From NCBI RefSeq assembly GCF_021917145.1, contig NC_061071.1, forward strand, positions 8,282,072 through 8,346,071: DNA of 64,000 nt, read 5' to 3'. The notes beneath the pieces are model-generated. The model saw only the letters and a list, made by a program, of their open reading frames with translations, made no database searches and was not told the DNA's origin. This DNA is from Hypomesus transpacificus (taxonomy: Eukaryota > Chordata > Actinopteri > Osmeriformes > Osmeridae). The translations under genes and the position numbers were made by a program. This document shows, piece by piece, positions 27,210 to 44,366 of the stretch (position 1 is the first letter of the stretch; each line of letters begins with the position of its first letter).

Positions 27210-27599
27210 TTGGGTTGGATGGGGGGGAGCCCTCATAAAAGAGAACATTTGCCGACCGGAAGGTAGTTATGTAAATGGGTCACTCATTAACAGTTTATAA
27301 AGAGTCTGGATTGAGGACGGGAGCAGGGAGAGAGGGAGGGGGGGAGGTTGCTCATAGCAGCACAGAAAACTCCTGCAAGGGAGACTCCTGTTCTAGTTTT
27401 CACAGAGAATATCTCTCTGGTTTGTAAACCTGGATAGAAACACGACAGAACATCCATACGATTTGGACCCACGCAGACTTATGAGAAGAATGTCACAGCA
27501 ATGATGATATAGAAGTCGTCCTGACATCCTTTTGAAGGCGTTCTGCCCTCAGGGCTTCCATGTTATTCCACTCTAGATAGAATCCGAAATGGGCCAGTC

Positions 27600-28955
27600 A
27601 CAAGGGTGCATTTGGAACTTTATTGCATTGTGCAAGACTTCATGAGTTTATACCAGTTAACAAGCACACATGATCATTGCTCAACAGATGTTAAGAGAAT
27701 CACTTTTGACAAATAAAATGTTTGGTTGTCAAACATAGAATACTAAGATTGCTGCTCTACCAAACTAATTGGCTTGTCTAGTCATGCATTACCATTTCCA
27801 ATTGAAGGTTGTCATATTGCTGAAGAGGCATTCGTGGAACATAATTGAATTAGAAAGGCATCATCCAAGCTTGGCATAATTTACAAATGTCACAGTTTAG
27901 GCTAATTTTGACAATTAAAACAAAAAGACTGACAATTACATTATCTTTAAGTAAAAAGTGCAAAAGGCAGATATCCTTTTGGGACAAATACAAATTCCAG
28001 TTCCAACTGATTGACATTAAAACGTATCAGTCTAACTACAACAATAATTAAGCAATTCACAACTCAGATTTTTGAAAAGTGCAAATGTTATAAATTGGCA
28101 TTAGCTGGATCAAAATAATCATCAAACAGCAGATTCTTAATCCAGACACGATGAAATCTGGATACTAAGTAAAGGTAAAACAGACTAAAACAACCTCTAA
28201 TAGATTCTGAAAGCTGATTCTGAATTATTCTGATCCCTAGTGCTTAAGCAGACAGGATATTACTAAACCATGCATATCATGGATCGCAAAAATACCACCT
28301 GACATCCACTTTAGGGGAAGGATCCATTGCATAAAACATGTTGAATGCATACCATATCCTGCCACTCTGCCTCTACATTTCAACATGGCCTACAACAGGT
28401 ACCACATTAGCACCTTGGGGTAAGACGCACAGTTTATACAATACTTGGGGAAATCAAGCACACAGACAATATCAAGGGTCGATGGAAAGCAATTGAAATG
28501 TTAAGAGCCAAATAAAGCTGGTAAGAATATTGAATACACTGACAGTTTATAACATACATTTATTCAATTCTAAAAGAGGCGAGTCCATTATTAGTTTTTG
28601 TTTTTATTTATTAAAAGAGGCCAGACTTTGGGAACGATTGAGCTGTCCTTCCTTGTGTGTTTTGTTTAACCTCTTCTCAGAATGGGTGTGCATCCTGGTC
28701 ATTTGAGGAGTGGCAAATCGTCTAGGAATTTCACATTTAGGAAGAATTTTTGGTCTGACAGCCTGAAGTAAATGACGCGAGACATTGAATGAGAATAAGA
28801 ATAACAAAAAACTTCAATCTAATTTTATAACACCATTCTGATTGCTGAAGTTGGTGTCTTTTAATAGAAATCGGCTAAAAACACAGTCTAGATACATTTC
28901 TATGGTAGGTGTTACCCCTGGAGCCTGTGTGTGGACAGCTTACCTCACTTCACCT
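27600..28955 (-). other. ndfip2: Probable 3' UTR of ndfip2
   Basis: AT-rich sequence with no coding potential follows the ndfip2 stop. An AATAAA signal on the minus strand at 27624-27619 would give a 3' UTR of about 1.35 kb. Other AT-rich candidate signals lie closer to the stop (around 28610), so shorter forms are possible. Confidence 0.5.
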
Positions 28956-31900
28956 CTAATAGAGAAAGAAGAAGCGGGTTCTGTGAGAAGTAGCCATGCT
29001 TTCTGACATGTTGCGCACTTTCAGATAGTTCACGAATCCTCTGAAGAACAGCAGAAGACCTGGAGAGGGAAGAAGAAATATGAGCACAAAGAAGACTCAT
29101 ATCTAGAGCTCTCCACTGTACAAGGGTGTATTTCAATGTTCCTCAAATGACTCGGTGGCTGTATGTTAACTATACAAACAAAGCCACTTTACAAATTAAA
29201 GCCTGACATGTGAAGGTTTGTGATTTTGAAAATGTTGAGAGGAACATGAGCAGTTAATTGACTCGGCCACCAGATGACATTGCTGTGCTACACACATTTA
29301 CATTTGCAACTCTACCTCGTTTAAGCGCCTGCAAGAAAGGCACATTACAAATCAAATGAATTACCATCGTCATTAGTATGATTATAATTATTAGACGGAA
29401 CGTTATTTGAGGAGGTTAGTGTGCTAAATATGATAATTAAACCAGCAAGCGGGAAGAAACTGCCGGTCTGTCCTACAGACTCACCAAGGATCAGGAAGAT
29501 CCACCAGAGCCAGTACTGTCCATTGAAGTATCCAGTAAAATAGTCAGAGAACTGTGAACACAAAAGAAACAACTAAAGCATTTATGCAAAAGGAGGTTGG
29601 ACTAAATCTTAACAGTTTCACCAAACTAAAAGTATCTCGCGGTATATGGCATAGGATTACAACTGTACACAATGTATGCTGCAACAAAACCCTTTTTTTT
29701 TTTTAGATAACTAGAAACAGCGGGAGATTTGACACATGAAGCAATGAATTCAACGTTTCCAAAGTTTCACACTGTGAAACCGCATTCCCGGGGACAAGAT
29801 GCCAGTGATCTACTTGCTAATTAGTATTTTTACTGCCAGTGAGGTAGGCACTGCCGAGGCCTAAACTTCAGTTGCGCAACACGCACAGTGGGAGTGTCTC
29901 AGCCCCTCATCACTTGACCCCCTCCCTCCCCCCCTCTACCCCACCCCTTGCTGCTATGGATCCAGCCCGGGGCTACGAACTAGATCTCTCCCTGCTGACA
30001 GGGGAGGGTCAGGTGTTCCTCTTCCTGTGTGTAAATGACACAGGGGGTTTTGATTAATGCCAGAGAACCATGGCTCTGGTTCTAGGTGTCCTTCTCACCC
30101 TGTCATGTGTCCCGGCAACACGCCTGGGCATGTGTCTGCTTCCTGACCCAGCCACGCTAGGGCTGAGGCTGTGATATAACCACACACAGTAGTCGCTACC
30201 TTATTCCTCAGCCTCTTAAGGTCAGGTTCGACTCGTTCTTTGGCTCCACGCATGTTCCATAAAGAGAGGAGTAGTGGATTGGGTTTTCTGACAGCGTGTT
30301 GATATTTGGTGTCTCTGAAGCAGCAGCTCGTCGTCCTAGACGACACATTTGGGATTGACAATTTCTTTCAGAATATCTGGGGCCTGCTAGCCCGTACCCT
30401 GACGATGAGAATCCACTTGATGAGAGAGAGGCCGAAGCCGCATATGGCCCCGTATCGCCCGGCGATGGTGTTAGTCAGGCAGAAGGACAGGCAGAACCCG
30501 ATCCAGTTGAACAGGAAGGCCACTGTAGGAAGACAGACACAGACACACTGAGGACATTTCACACTGTAGTACTCATTCTGCAAACACACACAACATGACC
30601 TTAAGAAGAAAAAAAAAGGTAAGGAAGCAAATGTCAAACATATGGCCTTTACATGTAAATTATGGCTTAGGCGCCCCAACACTCGTTTCTTGCGTTCATT
30701 ATCAACAGCAAAGATAGAAACTGTTTTACTAATCAAAACAGTCTAAATGTTGCCACCTAGTGGTAAAACTATAGAACAACAGCGACAGCAACGACGGATC
30801 ATTTTCATCCACACAATTCAAAGTAATGACAGTGTTTCCCACACATAGACTAATTCGTGGCAGTGCGCCACACAAATCAACACCGGCCGCTACATATTGC
30901 GTTTCGTAAAAACAAAAAAAGTTTTAACACTATTTAGGTTAAAACACGCAGCGTATTCGTTCAGCTGCATTTCCTTTCCCTGCTCTCCCTCCGTCTCTCT
31001 GTCACTCACGCGTCTTTCTCAAATACGCACAGTCCCAACGTCAGCACACGTTAGTAACGATGCATACCTACATTACATTACATTTAGTCATTTAGCAGAC
31101 GCTCTTATCCAGAGCGACTTACAGTAAGTACAGGGACATTTCCCCCGAGACAAGTAGGGTGAAGTGCCTTGCCCAAGGACACAACATCATGTGGCACGGG
31201 GGGAATCGATCCGGCAACCTTCTGATTACTAGCCCGACTCCCTCACCGCTCAGCCATCTGACTCCCTATACCTACACCTCCCTATACCATACCTACGCCG
31301 TTCTAGTAGACGAACAGCTATATCAGCGAGCCTTCAGCATTAGTGCCGTCGCTAAAGGTCTAGGAAAATTGAGGCTACTTTACGCTAGGTACCTTCAAAC
31401 ATGTCTTAATCGGAGGTTCCCCTTTGTTCTTTTGGTGAGAGGTGTCAGGAGCTAGCTAACTCCTTACCCGGCGTCATGGAACCGACCAGTAAAATAGTTG
31501 TAGCACTACAGACATCCCAAGTCTCCCAGAAGTCTCCCGCATTTCAATACCGTCTCCCGGACACCCGCTACTTGCATATGCAGAAATTATTTGTTTGTTG
31601 TTGTTGATTTTTGTGAAGGTGTGAATCATTTTCGATTAATATTTAATATAATAAAGTTCTAGATTGGAAATAGCTTTCCAATCTGTGGGAAACACTGAAT
31701 GAGTACTGCTGGCCATGAATGTTTTAGATTCATAGAGCCTAAATGATCACATTCAGCTCATATTCAGTGACTGTCTTTCCGATATGTTTAAGGATCAATG
31801 ATCATCAGTGCTATAGTGATTTTGGCTGATCTACTCACTGAAAAAGGCCAGCATGAAGATGCCATCGTTGCCAACTCTCAACTGGTCTGCATCACTGAAA

Positions 31901-33418
31901 TCATCCCTGGGAGGGAAGTCATCATCCTGAAAAACAGACACACGGTTGTATATGATGTTGCTACGCAACAACAGCATTAAAGACATTTCTCTAATGGGAC
32001 TTCAGACAACATCAACATGCCAGCAGAATCATATTTTTTCATCTTCTCCCAGGTCCAACTGTGTTAAATGAGAAGTGGGGTGTCCTTGAACTCTTGCTGT
32101 TCCTCCTGAGGCAGGATGCCCTAAAACAGACTTTCCTTTCAGGCATGCGTATGTCGGCCTGTGTGTGTGTGTGTGTTTTACTTCCATCCTACCCGGGGGA
32201 TCACTTCCACAGCCGAGGCAGCCAAGGATGCTGCCTTGGCCTTCTCTGCCTCATCGTATGTGGGCAAAGAGGTGGCAACACTGTAGGGAGGCGGCACCGG
32301 GAAGTCTCCCTGGAAACTGCTCTCTGCAGGAAGGCAACAAGAGGAGAGAGCTGGTTGGTCAGGATGGTGAGGTGAGGTGAGGTAAAGTGAGGAGCTGATA
32401 AAGTACCAGCAGCGGCTCCCAAAGCGATACTGGTGTAGGGGGGAGGAGGGGCCTCGGCGTCCCCCCCTTGCAGCGCAGGCTCTGGGGTCGCACTGGCCTG
32501 GGCTGAAGTGGACGGCTGGGCACTGGTGGAGGCCTCCGACAGGTCATCCTCGTTGTGTAACTGGGGCAGTAGGGGACACAAGACTGGATTGAGTTGCTGA
32601 TTGGCTAACCTAAAAAAAACGCATTTACACACAGACCCACTCACACCATTGGTTGTGCAACATAAATCAATGAGAATGTAAGAGCCAGTGGGACAATACA
32701 AAAAAAATATCAATAAATCAAAAGATGGCGCTCAACATGGTCTGACCTAAATGCAGGGGTGTGAGAGCATGTGGGAGAGGCCATATTCTCTTTGAATATG
32801 GCTCCAGTTCAGCAAAATACAGACAACAACCCTATGAAATAGGCCACGGCTAAATGATTCGACTGCCTGTCAGTGGAGACTTTTTCAAACAACATGGTCA
32901 TGAGACGAGGATCAAGAGCGGCGTCTGTAATGAGATACAAGAGGAGCCCGCTGCACCTGTCCAAAACACGCAGGCCCATCAGAGGCATCTCAAACAGCAG
33001 AATAACACATTGCTTACAGGCCTTTACACAATATGGATTGGTGAAGCCCCGTGTGTGAAAAACTTGTGAAACAAACATCAGTGGAGGAGCTGCCCAAAGT
33101 GTTTCGGCTATTTGGTCAAGCAGCGAATAAAAGCAATATGTCTATAGTATCTCTACACACTGGTCACGATTCTGGGTGAGTGTCTTGTGGCTTAGCAGGT
33201 TAATGTTTAGCCAGCCTCCTGCTCATTAATAATAAGTAGCCTATGTAGAAGGGGTCAATGTGCAAGAAGAATGAATGGTGCTTATGCCTATATTGAAAAG
33301 CATACTCTCATATCTTGTAAGGGATGTCTCTGAAAGAGAGAACTACAACTCAATTGGCAGTTTATAAAGCAGTCAGTATTACCTTTAGTTACAAACTCTG
33401 CAAGTGCTTTGCTATGTT

Positions 33419-33515
<97 letters not shown>

Positions 33516-34412
33516 ACCTCTAAAATACAGTTTTCAATTGTGTGCATCTAAATCTAGATTAGTTTCAATATGGTAAACCTGACAAGTGATGACACATTAA
33601 CGCAAAAACTACAGTTGCCTAGCGACTGACTAGTGAAATGGCTACATCTAAACTGTCTTGTGGTTGTGGCTGGCAGTTCTGGCGAAGGAGGAAATATGAA
33701 CATAAATTTCCATTGCTCGATGTCATAGTTAGAATTGACTTGAGTTACTTCCCGAAAAATGATGACCTATCCAGCTTGAAAAGAGGAAGATCTAGTTTAG
33801 CTGGTAACAAGACTGTTCGTCTTCGACTAGCAACTGTAGCTACTGACTGTAGTCAGCAGCAGTGTGCTAACAGTACAGTGCTGAACGTTAGTTATAGCTA
33901 GACTATAGTCTCTTGAAGGTTTAGGATGTCACTTATTAGCTTACCATTTTAATTGAATGCTATACATAAGTTGGTTGGCAACGTTAATAAATGTACGTTC
34001 ATGTATACCCTCAGGAGGTAGCCTAGCGATCTAACGCCTTACAGTAACATTTATTTAGCTAGCAACCACGGCCTGGTTGTAGATGCTTCAGCATCTGGCT
34101 CTCGCTTGCCAGATGCGGAAGTGACAGCCAGACAATTGCTTAGCTAGCTAGCTGGTTAGCTTCACACACATAGCTAAGTAGCTAGAAATACACATTTTAG
34201 GCAATAATACCAGGTCTGGCAAAATACATTTGACAAACTATTAAAAGCGTGCAAACTAGAAAGTTAATTAAGTTTAGAAGGGAACATCTTTCTTGTGTTT
34301 AGGAGAACTAGTATATTGAAAACTCGCCAGGTGTCTAGCTATGTTTATATTAGCCTAGGCCATGTCGATTGTTTTGACTCACCACTTGATATCGGCTTGC
34401 TGCCTGGTCCAT
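28956..34412 (-). CDS. ndfip2: Nedd4 family-interacting protein 2
   Basis: Seven coding exons, in transcript order: 34412-34383, 32560-32407, 32323-32193, 31926-31839, 30522-30398, 29551-29485 and 29059-28956. All junctions are GT-AG and in frame, giving 232 aa. NDFIP proteins sit in Golgi, endosome and multivesicular-body membranes, recruiting and activating NEDD4/ITCH-type ubiquitin ligases. PPxY motifs lie at residues 49-52 and 72-75, with an LPTY motif at 81-84 for WW-domain binding. Three hydrophobic segments follow (about 128-147, 150-172 and 183-205), including the highly conserved AGRYGAICGFGLSLIKW. The C-terminal half, with DYFTGYFNGQYWLWW and RGFVNYLKVRNMSES, matches NDFIP2 better than NDFIP1. 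The N-terminus (MDQAASRYQV) is short, closer to NDFIP1 in length than to the long mammalian NDFIP2 form. Intron 1 holds only a microsatellite and no gene. It is convergent with spry2, as in human 13q31. Confidence 0.92.
31070..31266 (-). mobile_element. tRNA-derived SINE, apparently full length, in an ndfip2 intron
   Basis: Read on the minus strand, it starts with a tRNA-like head (A-box TGGCTGAGCGG and a degenerate B-box around GATCGATTCC). It continues through a central part (CCTTGGGCAAGGCACTTCACC) and ends in the common fish SINE/LINE tail (AAGTCGCTCTGGATAAGAGC, GTCTGCTAAATGACT) plus short ATTAC repeats. It lies between ndfip2 exons 4 and 5, in the same orientation as that gene. A second copy lies at 60441-60604. 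Confidence 0.85.
33417..33512. repeat. Compound (GT)n(GA)n microsatellite
   Basis: GT tract to about 33442, then about 70 bp of GA. It lies in ndfip2 intron 1. Confidence 0.95.
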
Positions 34413-34468
34413 CTCGACGTTAGACTCAGCTGGCAAGCTGACCAGCCAGGAAACAGTCAGTAGTCTTT

Positions 34469-34479
34469 CTATATATAGC
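34469..34479 (-). promoter_or_regulatory. ndfip2: Candidate TATA box of ndfip2
   Basis: The minus strand reads CTATATATAG about 57-67 nt upstream of the ndfip2 start codon. A TATA element usually lies 25-30 nt before the start site, so transcription would begin near 34440-34450 with a very short 5' UTR. Widely expressed genes often lack TATA boxes, so this may be fortuitous. Confidence 0.3.
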
Positions 34480-34854
34480 TCTAACGAAACTTGATGTGAC
34501 TTTCCAAGCCAAGGAAGCTAAACGTACTATCTACACGTACAGATGTAACAGAAACGACGTCTCTCCATTGGCTTTAATTCAATTGACGCAAAATTCGGTA
34601 AGACTGAGTGGGTTCTTTCAATTTGTGACGCAATTTGTAATTTGAAGTGTGTTCACTAGGGGACGCTGTTGTCTAGAACAAAATCTGGTAGTACGGATTT
34701 CCAGTACGGTGTTCCGGAGTATTCAGTTCCCTTGCGTGTGTGCGAAATCATGATTTTTCTCTTGTTTCTTGGTTGAGCTGAATATGAATTATATAATTGC
34801 GTGTGTTTGTTTATAGTGTACTCTACCTACTTTCCATGAGCATAAGGTACATTT

Positions 34855-35275
34855 CTTGATACACATCAGTCTTTTACACTGAGGACACAGGGCAACAGAT
34901 TTCCCTGGAGGCCTGAGGAAAGTGGTTCCCCCCTGTATATTACAGTGTGGCCATTTATAAAGCTATACAGTGATGCTGGTGATGTATGTTACTGTGATAA
35001 TTATGTATAACAAGTTTTATATACACATCAGTCTTAAACACTGAGAACACAGGGGGGAACAGATTTTCCAGGAGGTCCGAGGAAAGTGGTTCCCCCCTGT
35101 ATATTACAGTCTGGCCATTAATAAAGCAATACAGTGATGCTGGCGATGTATGTTACTGTGATCGTTATCTATAACAAGTTTCGTCTATACATCAGTCTTT
35201 ACACTGAGAACACAGGGGGAACTGATTTTCCTGGAGACTCGAGGAAAGTGGTTCCCCCCTGTATATTACAGTCTG
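34855..35275. repeat. Tandem array, about 2.6 units of 162-164 bp, each with a hairpin
   Basis: The phrase ACATCAGTCT recurs at 34863, 35025 and 35189 (spacing 162 and 164 bp), and whole units align over their length. Within unit 2 the arms ACAGGGGGGAAC (35049-35060) and GTTCCCCCCTGT (35089-35100) are perfect 12-bp reverse complements around a 28-nt loop. The loop has a smaller inner stem (TTTCC with GGAAA). Units 1 and 3 keep the right arm exactly and the left arm with small changes. Each unit also ends with GTATATTACAGT. The array sits between the divergent starts of ndfip2 and map3k2. It may be a satellite derived from a foldback element or a structured promoter-proximal repeat. Confidence 0.85.
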
Positions 35276-35929
35276 ATGATTTTGTAAAATTTGGTTTTCA
35301 TTACAGTTAGTTAGTTAAGTCTTCTAAATTAAATAAACGGCATAAGGTCTGCTATTATTGCCTTGGAATACCTGATTGAACAGTAGTATTGCCATATAGT
35401 TACTTGCCTATATAGCCTGTTTCTAAAATAAGTGTGCGTGTGCTCGAGAGGGGGGTTATGATATGGTCAGTCCGTGCACATTTCAGAAGTTCCATATTCT
35501 CCCTTTCATAAGGATATTATGAACTTAAAAACACTGGTACTCGCTGCAACCCAAACCATTGAAATAATTTGTACATCAACACGTATATAGACACCAAGAA
35601 TACAAAATACATTCTCCAGCTGACAAACGCAAATAATTTTGATGATGAAATGACACAAATGAGATGCGCACGTTTCTCTGACATCACTGGACTTGTGTTG
35701 TTGTTGGACTCTTCCAACAAGCTTTGCTGTTTTGGGGTAGCTAGCAATTGTAGCCAGCTTGCTGGCTGTTGGTTACACTTGGTCGTCGTTGAAAAAGCAG
35801 TCGTCTAAAACGAGTATGTTATGTTTTTAGGTTTGAGCTATAGAATAGGTCGCATCATTGCCAATTTGTATAAATCTTGTAGGAGCGTTATTAAGTGTTG
35901 GGCCTCTGTATCTGGGGCCCTGGACTCAA

Positions 35930-36039
35930 CTAAACTTCGAAGCGGACCGTAAACTTACTTCCTCAAACAGAACTGTCAGCCAGGCCCGGGGCTCCATCGG
36001 CCCTGTGGATGAGGAAGTAACGGAATAAAACACACCCAG
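35930..36039 (+). other. map3k2: Probable non-coding first exon of map3k2 (5' end approximate)
   Basis: A donor-like CCAG then GTAATG ends this segment at 36039, and the next acceptor (TTTCAG) ends at 36854, just before the start-codon exon. The segment contains ACTTCCTC, an ETS-like site on the reverse strand that is typical of TATA-less promoters. The exon and its left limit are inferred from position and splice sites only. Confidence 0.35.
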
Positions 36040-36872
36040 GTAATGTCGGACACATAGCTAATCGTTTAATTTAGTATTGAATAACTAGTAACTTAGCTAC
36101 TTGTGTCCAACCTTGCTATCTTGACAACGTTGGTTTGTTTCTGGCTAACGCTTAGTAGCTAGAATGTGCTAGCTAAACTTGAGCTTGCCGAGAGCGAGTT
36201 ATGATGATGGACAGAAGCTAACACGCGTTAACTAGCTTGACAGACATAACTTTCTCTACTGCCCGCATCAACAATCCTGGTGAGTAAATGTTGACCAGGC
36301 ACCTTGTCAAACTGTTCGAATGTCACCTTGATGCTAATATACACCATATCAATGCGAACATTATTGACACTCGGGAGATAACATGCTATTAGCAATGATA
36401 TGCTAGCTGTCAGTGTCATCTATGAGTATGACCCAATCCGCTCTAGCTAACATTTGAAAAGTCTTTGAATTTTCTGGCGTAGTTGGACGGTATAGCACAT
36501 TTGAAAATTATGATTTGCGAGAAGATCTACAGTATGATACGATCAGGTTCTATAACAGTTTGGACTGGCTAACTAAACAACATGGTATTGATCTGCGGTC
36601 AGCAACGTATTGACCCTTGTAGCTTAATAAACTGATACATTCGCATCAATTTGTCACAGTTACATTAAAACTGGGATACCGTGCCATATACTTATAGTAG
36701 GACGTTGATGTGATTGGCCCCTAAAGCTCTAACATGACTGACAAGTAGACCAAGTGACATAAAAAATGGCTTAGAATCGACAACCAAGGAAAGAATAAAT
36801 ATGCATTCATGCTGCAATTATACCTGTGGTTTGTGCTATCCTTTGTTGTTTCAGGAGATAGGAGCCCCTTTG

Positions 36873-41311
<4,439 letters not shown>

Positions 41312-43003
41312 CCCCCCCCCACCACCCCCCCCCCCCCCCCCCGATCCCCCTGAACTGCCAGGAGGCCTTATCCACTCGTTCTCTCTGACCCCTTCCTCTT
41401 CAGCATCGCGCAGAGACTCCCATGTGACCACACAGACATTCTGGGAGAATCTGTGGGCAGGAGGAGAGAGAAGGTTGCTGTGAGACAGGACTTACCTAGT
41501 CTCTGTTTGACAGAGTCTGCCATGTAGGAACATTCATGATCGACAGAACGTTGCACCTTAATTTCACAAATGGGGGTAAGTGCCCTGTAATGAACTGAAC
41601 TTCAAAAGCGTGTCTTTTAAAAAAAAAAATGTTTGTACCGTTGCCTCCTGCGATGTTGTGAGCGTGCGCGTGCTCTGGATCTCAACGGAGATTGGAAATG
41701 ACCTGGAGTGTTCCGGACCCCAACCCAGAATGTACCGCCAAACCCCCCCCCCCCCCCCCCCAGAGCGCTCGGCTCTTGGGACACGCTGCTATCGAACAAC
41801 TCACCCGCCACCTGGAAACACAGTGGTGTCGGAGAACACTCCCACACACACACACCCAGACGCTTCTTCGGCTCGGGTCCGTCGTTCCCTGGCTCTGCCG
41901 CCGTCGCCCGACAAAGCCCCCAGCAGAAGTTACCCCCCTCCCCAGACCACACAGTTCTTTACTGTAGAATTGCCTATGCTGAACATGGAACTGCGTCCAG
42001 ACATGGATTTGTTTCCGCAACTCGTGCGTCTGTCTGTTTTTGTCTGCTGAGGTTTCTGCCAGGTCGTCTGTCACCACCTCCCCCCCCCCCCTCCCTCCCC
42101 TACCCTCCTCATGTCCTCATTCTTTGCCGTGTGCCTTTTTAAGTCGAAAAATTGTGTCCCGGGTTCGAAGCCTCCCTACGTTGTTGTTGTTGTTGTTCGG
42201 TGCGCGTGTCCGTGTGTCGGAACCGGTTGAGACCGGTCCGCCAGGGGATCCCGTCCAGGTGGTTCTCTGGTGCCCAGCCAGGAGCCGACGCAACACTGCT
42301 TCCTTCTGGCTCTGCTGCTCTGCTCAGCTGCCTCTCACCTCCCTCTGCTGTCCCGGCAGACTGGTCTCAGATCAGCTCCGACGCTGCTGTCGGCCCTCAC
42401 CTCGCTCAGAGGCCCAACCCCCCTCCCCAACAGGTCCCAGACCAGCTCAGTTACCTACAGCCTCAGAACACGCCAGAGCAACAGTGGCCCAGCCCTGACT
42501 CTGTGATTGGCCAGAGGTCGACGACGTGATTCGTTACTGAAGAGTAACAGATAAGAGATGTTGATCAGTGAATATTCTTCTCGGCCCATCACTATCAGGT
42601 ACACATTACCCTAAAGGTTCTATGAGTGACACCAAGAAAATTCCGATTGCTGATCTCAATGAGGTATAAGGGAAACGCAGTGAGTACCGCTGTATGCAGA
42701 AAGGCGAAGGTAAAGAATCCGACTGACGTTGGCTCGCCATATGCAGTGCCCCTATCCTCTCCTCCTGTGCACTCCACAATGTGTTTACGTGTCCAATGTA
42801 CTGCTGCGCTGAGCAGTTCCCTTGAGATTCCCTGTTCCGAGCGGAAAACCCAGTTCCACGAGGCCACTCCATATTGTAGGACAGTGTTACGTCTCGTGTC
42901 CACACACTCCCTCACACACTCCTCGCCTGCGTTGCTCAGCAGAGAATGCTCCTCCGCTGGGCTTTTTACATTTTTTCTTTCCGAGGTCACGATGACCCCT
43001 TAA

Positions 43004-43234
43004 CCCTTGTGTTATCTTCGGGTCATTGTGACCCACCGTCGTATTGCGACAACGTTACCGCATACATGCTTTTTCTTTTAACCGCTGGGCCGTCTCAGAC
43101 CCCCCCCCCCCCCCCCCCCCCCCCCACATCGCAAAGGTAAAAAAAAAATATATATATTTGTTTTTGAATTGGGTAAACACAACGATGGTTCGTTATGAAC
43201 CTTTGGGTCATGTGAACCGAAGGCAGCACAAGGG
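43004..43234. mobile_element. Non-autonomous piggyBac-like MITE
   Basis: A 231-bp element. The left end CCCTTGTGTTATCTTCGGGT and the right end (reverse complement CCCTTGTGCTGCCTTCGGTT) form terminal inverted repeats of about 30 bp. The left flank is TTAA (43000-43003) and the right flank TTAG (43235-43238), matching the TTAA target duplication of piggyBac elements with one change. There is no transposase frame. The middle holds a 26-nt C run (43100-43125) and an A/AT tract. Confidence 0.75.
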
Positions 43235-44293
43235 TTAGAACACTTGTTTTTGGCGGCGTATCACCATCATAGTCTTTTCCCTACCCCGAAACTAGAGGAG
43301 AAAACAATACTGATAGGATCAAGATCGACTCGTACTAAATGAATTCACAGGCTCTCACAGGCGTCACCAGTCCCAAGGCTTTGTTGGCTGTTGTTGTGAC
43401 ACCCCGGAGGCAAACATGGCTACATTCAGTAAAACAACGTTGAAATCAAGTAGGTATGTTCAGGAGGGCCTCTAGGCACACCATGTATGACGTCCAGAAT
43501 GCTAGCATGGGTACATCCAGCAGAAGCTCTTTATTTGGCACCATGCTGTATATGTCCCTGCATCAACAGTGTACTGCCACCAATATGGCTCCAAGCCTGT
43601 TTGTACAGATTTCTGTTAGCTAGAGGACAGATATTGGACTACTGTTTGAAGACGTGGGTGTTCTCTGCCTAGCTGGTCACCAAGCAGTAGGGACTCCTCT
43701 TCCTGCCTTTTCAGTCCTGGTTACTCGTACGAACCAAGCAACATTCTATTCATACTGGGACTCGCAGAGTTTTCCATGAAAGCACTATCTGAAAGGTACA
43801 TGCGTTTTTGTTTTTGTTTGGACGTTGGACACACTCCGTTGAGCTTATTGTTTTTGTCCATTTTTTTGTTTTGTTTTTTTTGTTGTTGTTCACAATGACC
43901 CTTTGCACATTTAAGACTTATTTGAATTGTAATGCAGCTGTGTGTGTGTTTGTGTGTGTGTAAGAGTCAGTCAGTGAATGAGACTTTGAATGTTTTGAGT
44001 TGCCCACAGTTCTCACAGGAATGTAATGTTTAATTTACACCACCAGGTGCCCTCGTTCACCATTGTGGATTAACACTTCCTTATGACAAGGCCCTGTTTT
44101 CTGAATAGAGGGTGGCTGTCCTATCCAGAACTCCCTCACTGCCCTCTGTGTTAGGGACAGAAAGGATGCTACAAACAGGGAGGGGGCTGGGCCACTGTAT
44201 GCCATTCTTCCCCCTGTGAAATGCAATCTTTAGGATATGGCTAGCCACAACAATGTTTGGTGCAAGTTTGTGCTTCGAAAGCCACTCCTGCCA

Positions 44294-44325
44294 CGTGTGT
44301 GTATGTGTGTGTGTGTGTGTGTGTG

Positions 44326-44362
<37 letters not shown>
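44294..44362. repeat. (GT)n microsatellite
   Basis: Interrupted GT tract of about 70 bp in the probable map3k2 3' UTR. The Cys/Val frame it creates is artefactual. Confidence 0.95.

Positions 44363-44366
<4 letters not shown>

Larger units (their letters stand above)
10490..27590. other. Gene-free interval between convergent spry2 and ndfip2
   Basis: About 17 kb without a supportable gene. Frames are short and mostly created by GA, GT or G-run repeats. It holds microsatellites, several poly-G runs and the repeated ETS-motif-bearing element described separately. A tRNA-like head around 21345-21405 may be an old SINE relic. Long gene-free flanks are common around developmental regulators such as Sprouty genes and often contain enhancers, but sequence conservation cannot be judged here. 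Confidence 0.6.

Noticed and set aside
33638..33901. 87-codon frame inside ndfip2 intron 1
   Set aside because: It has an ATG and mixed composition, but no domain, no splice partners and no homology that I recognise. Expected by chance in AT-balanced intron sequence.
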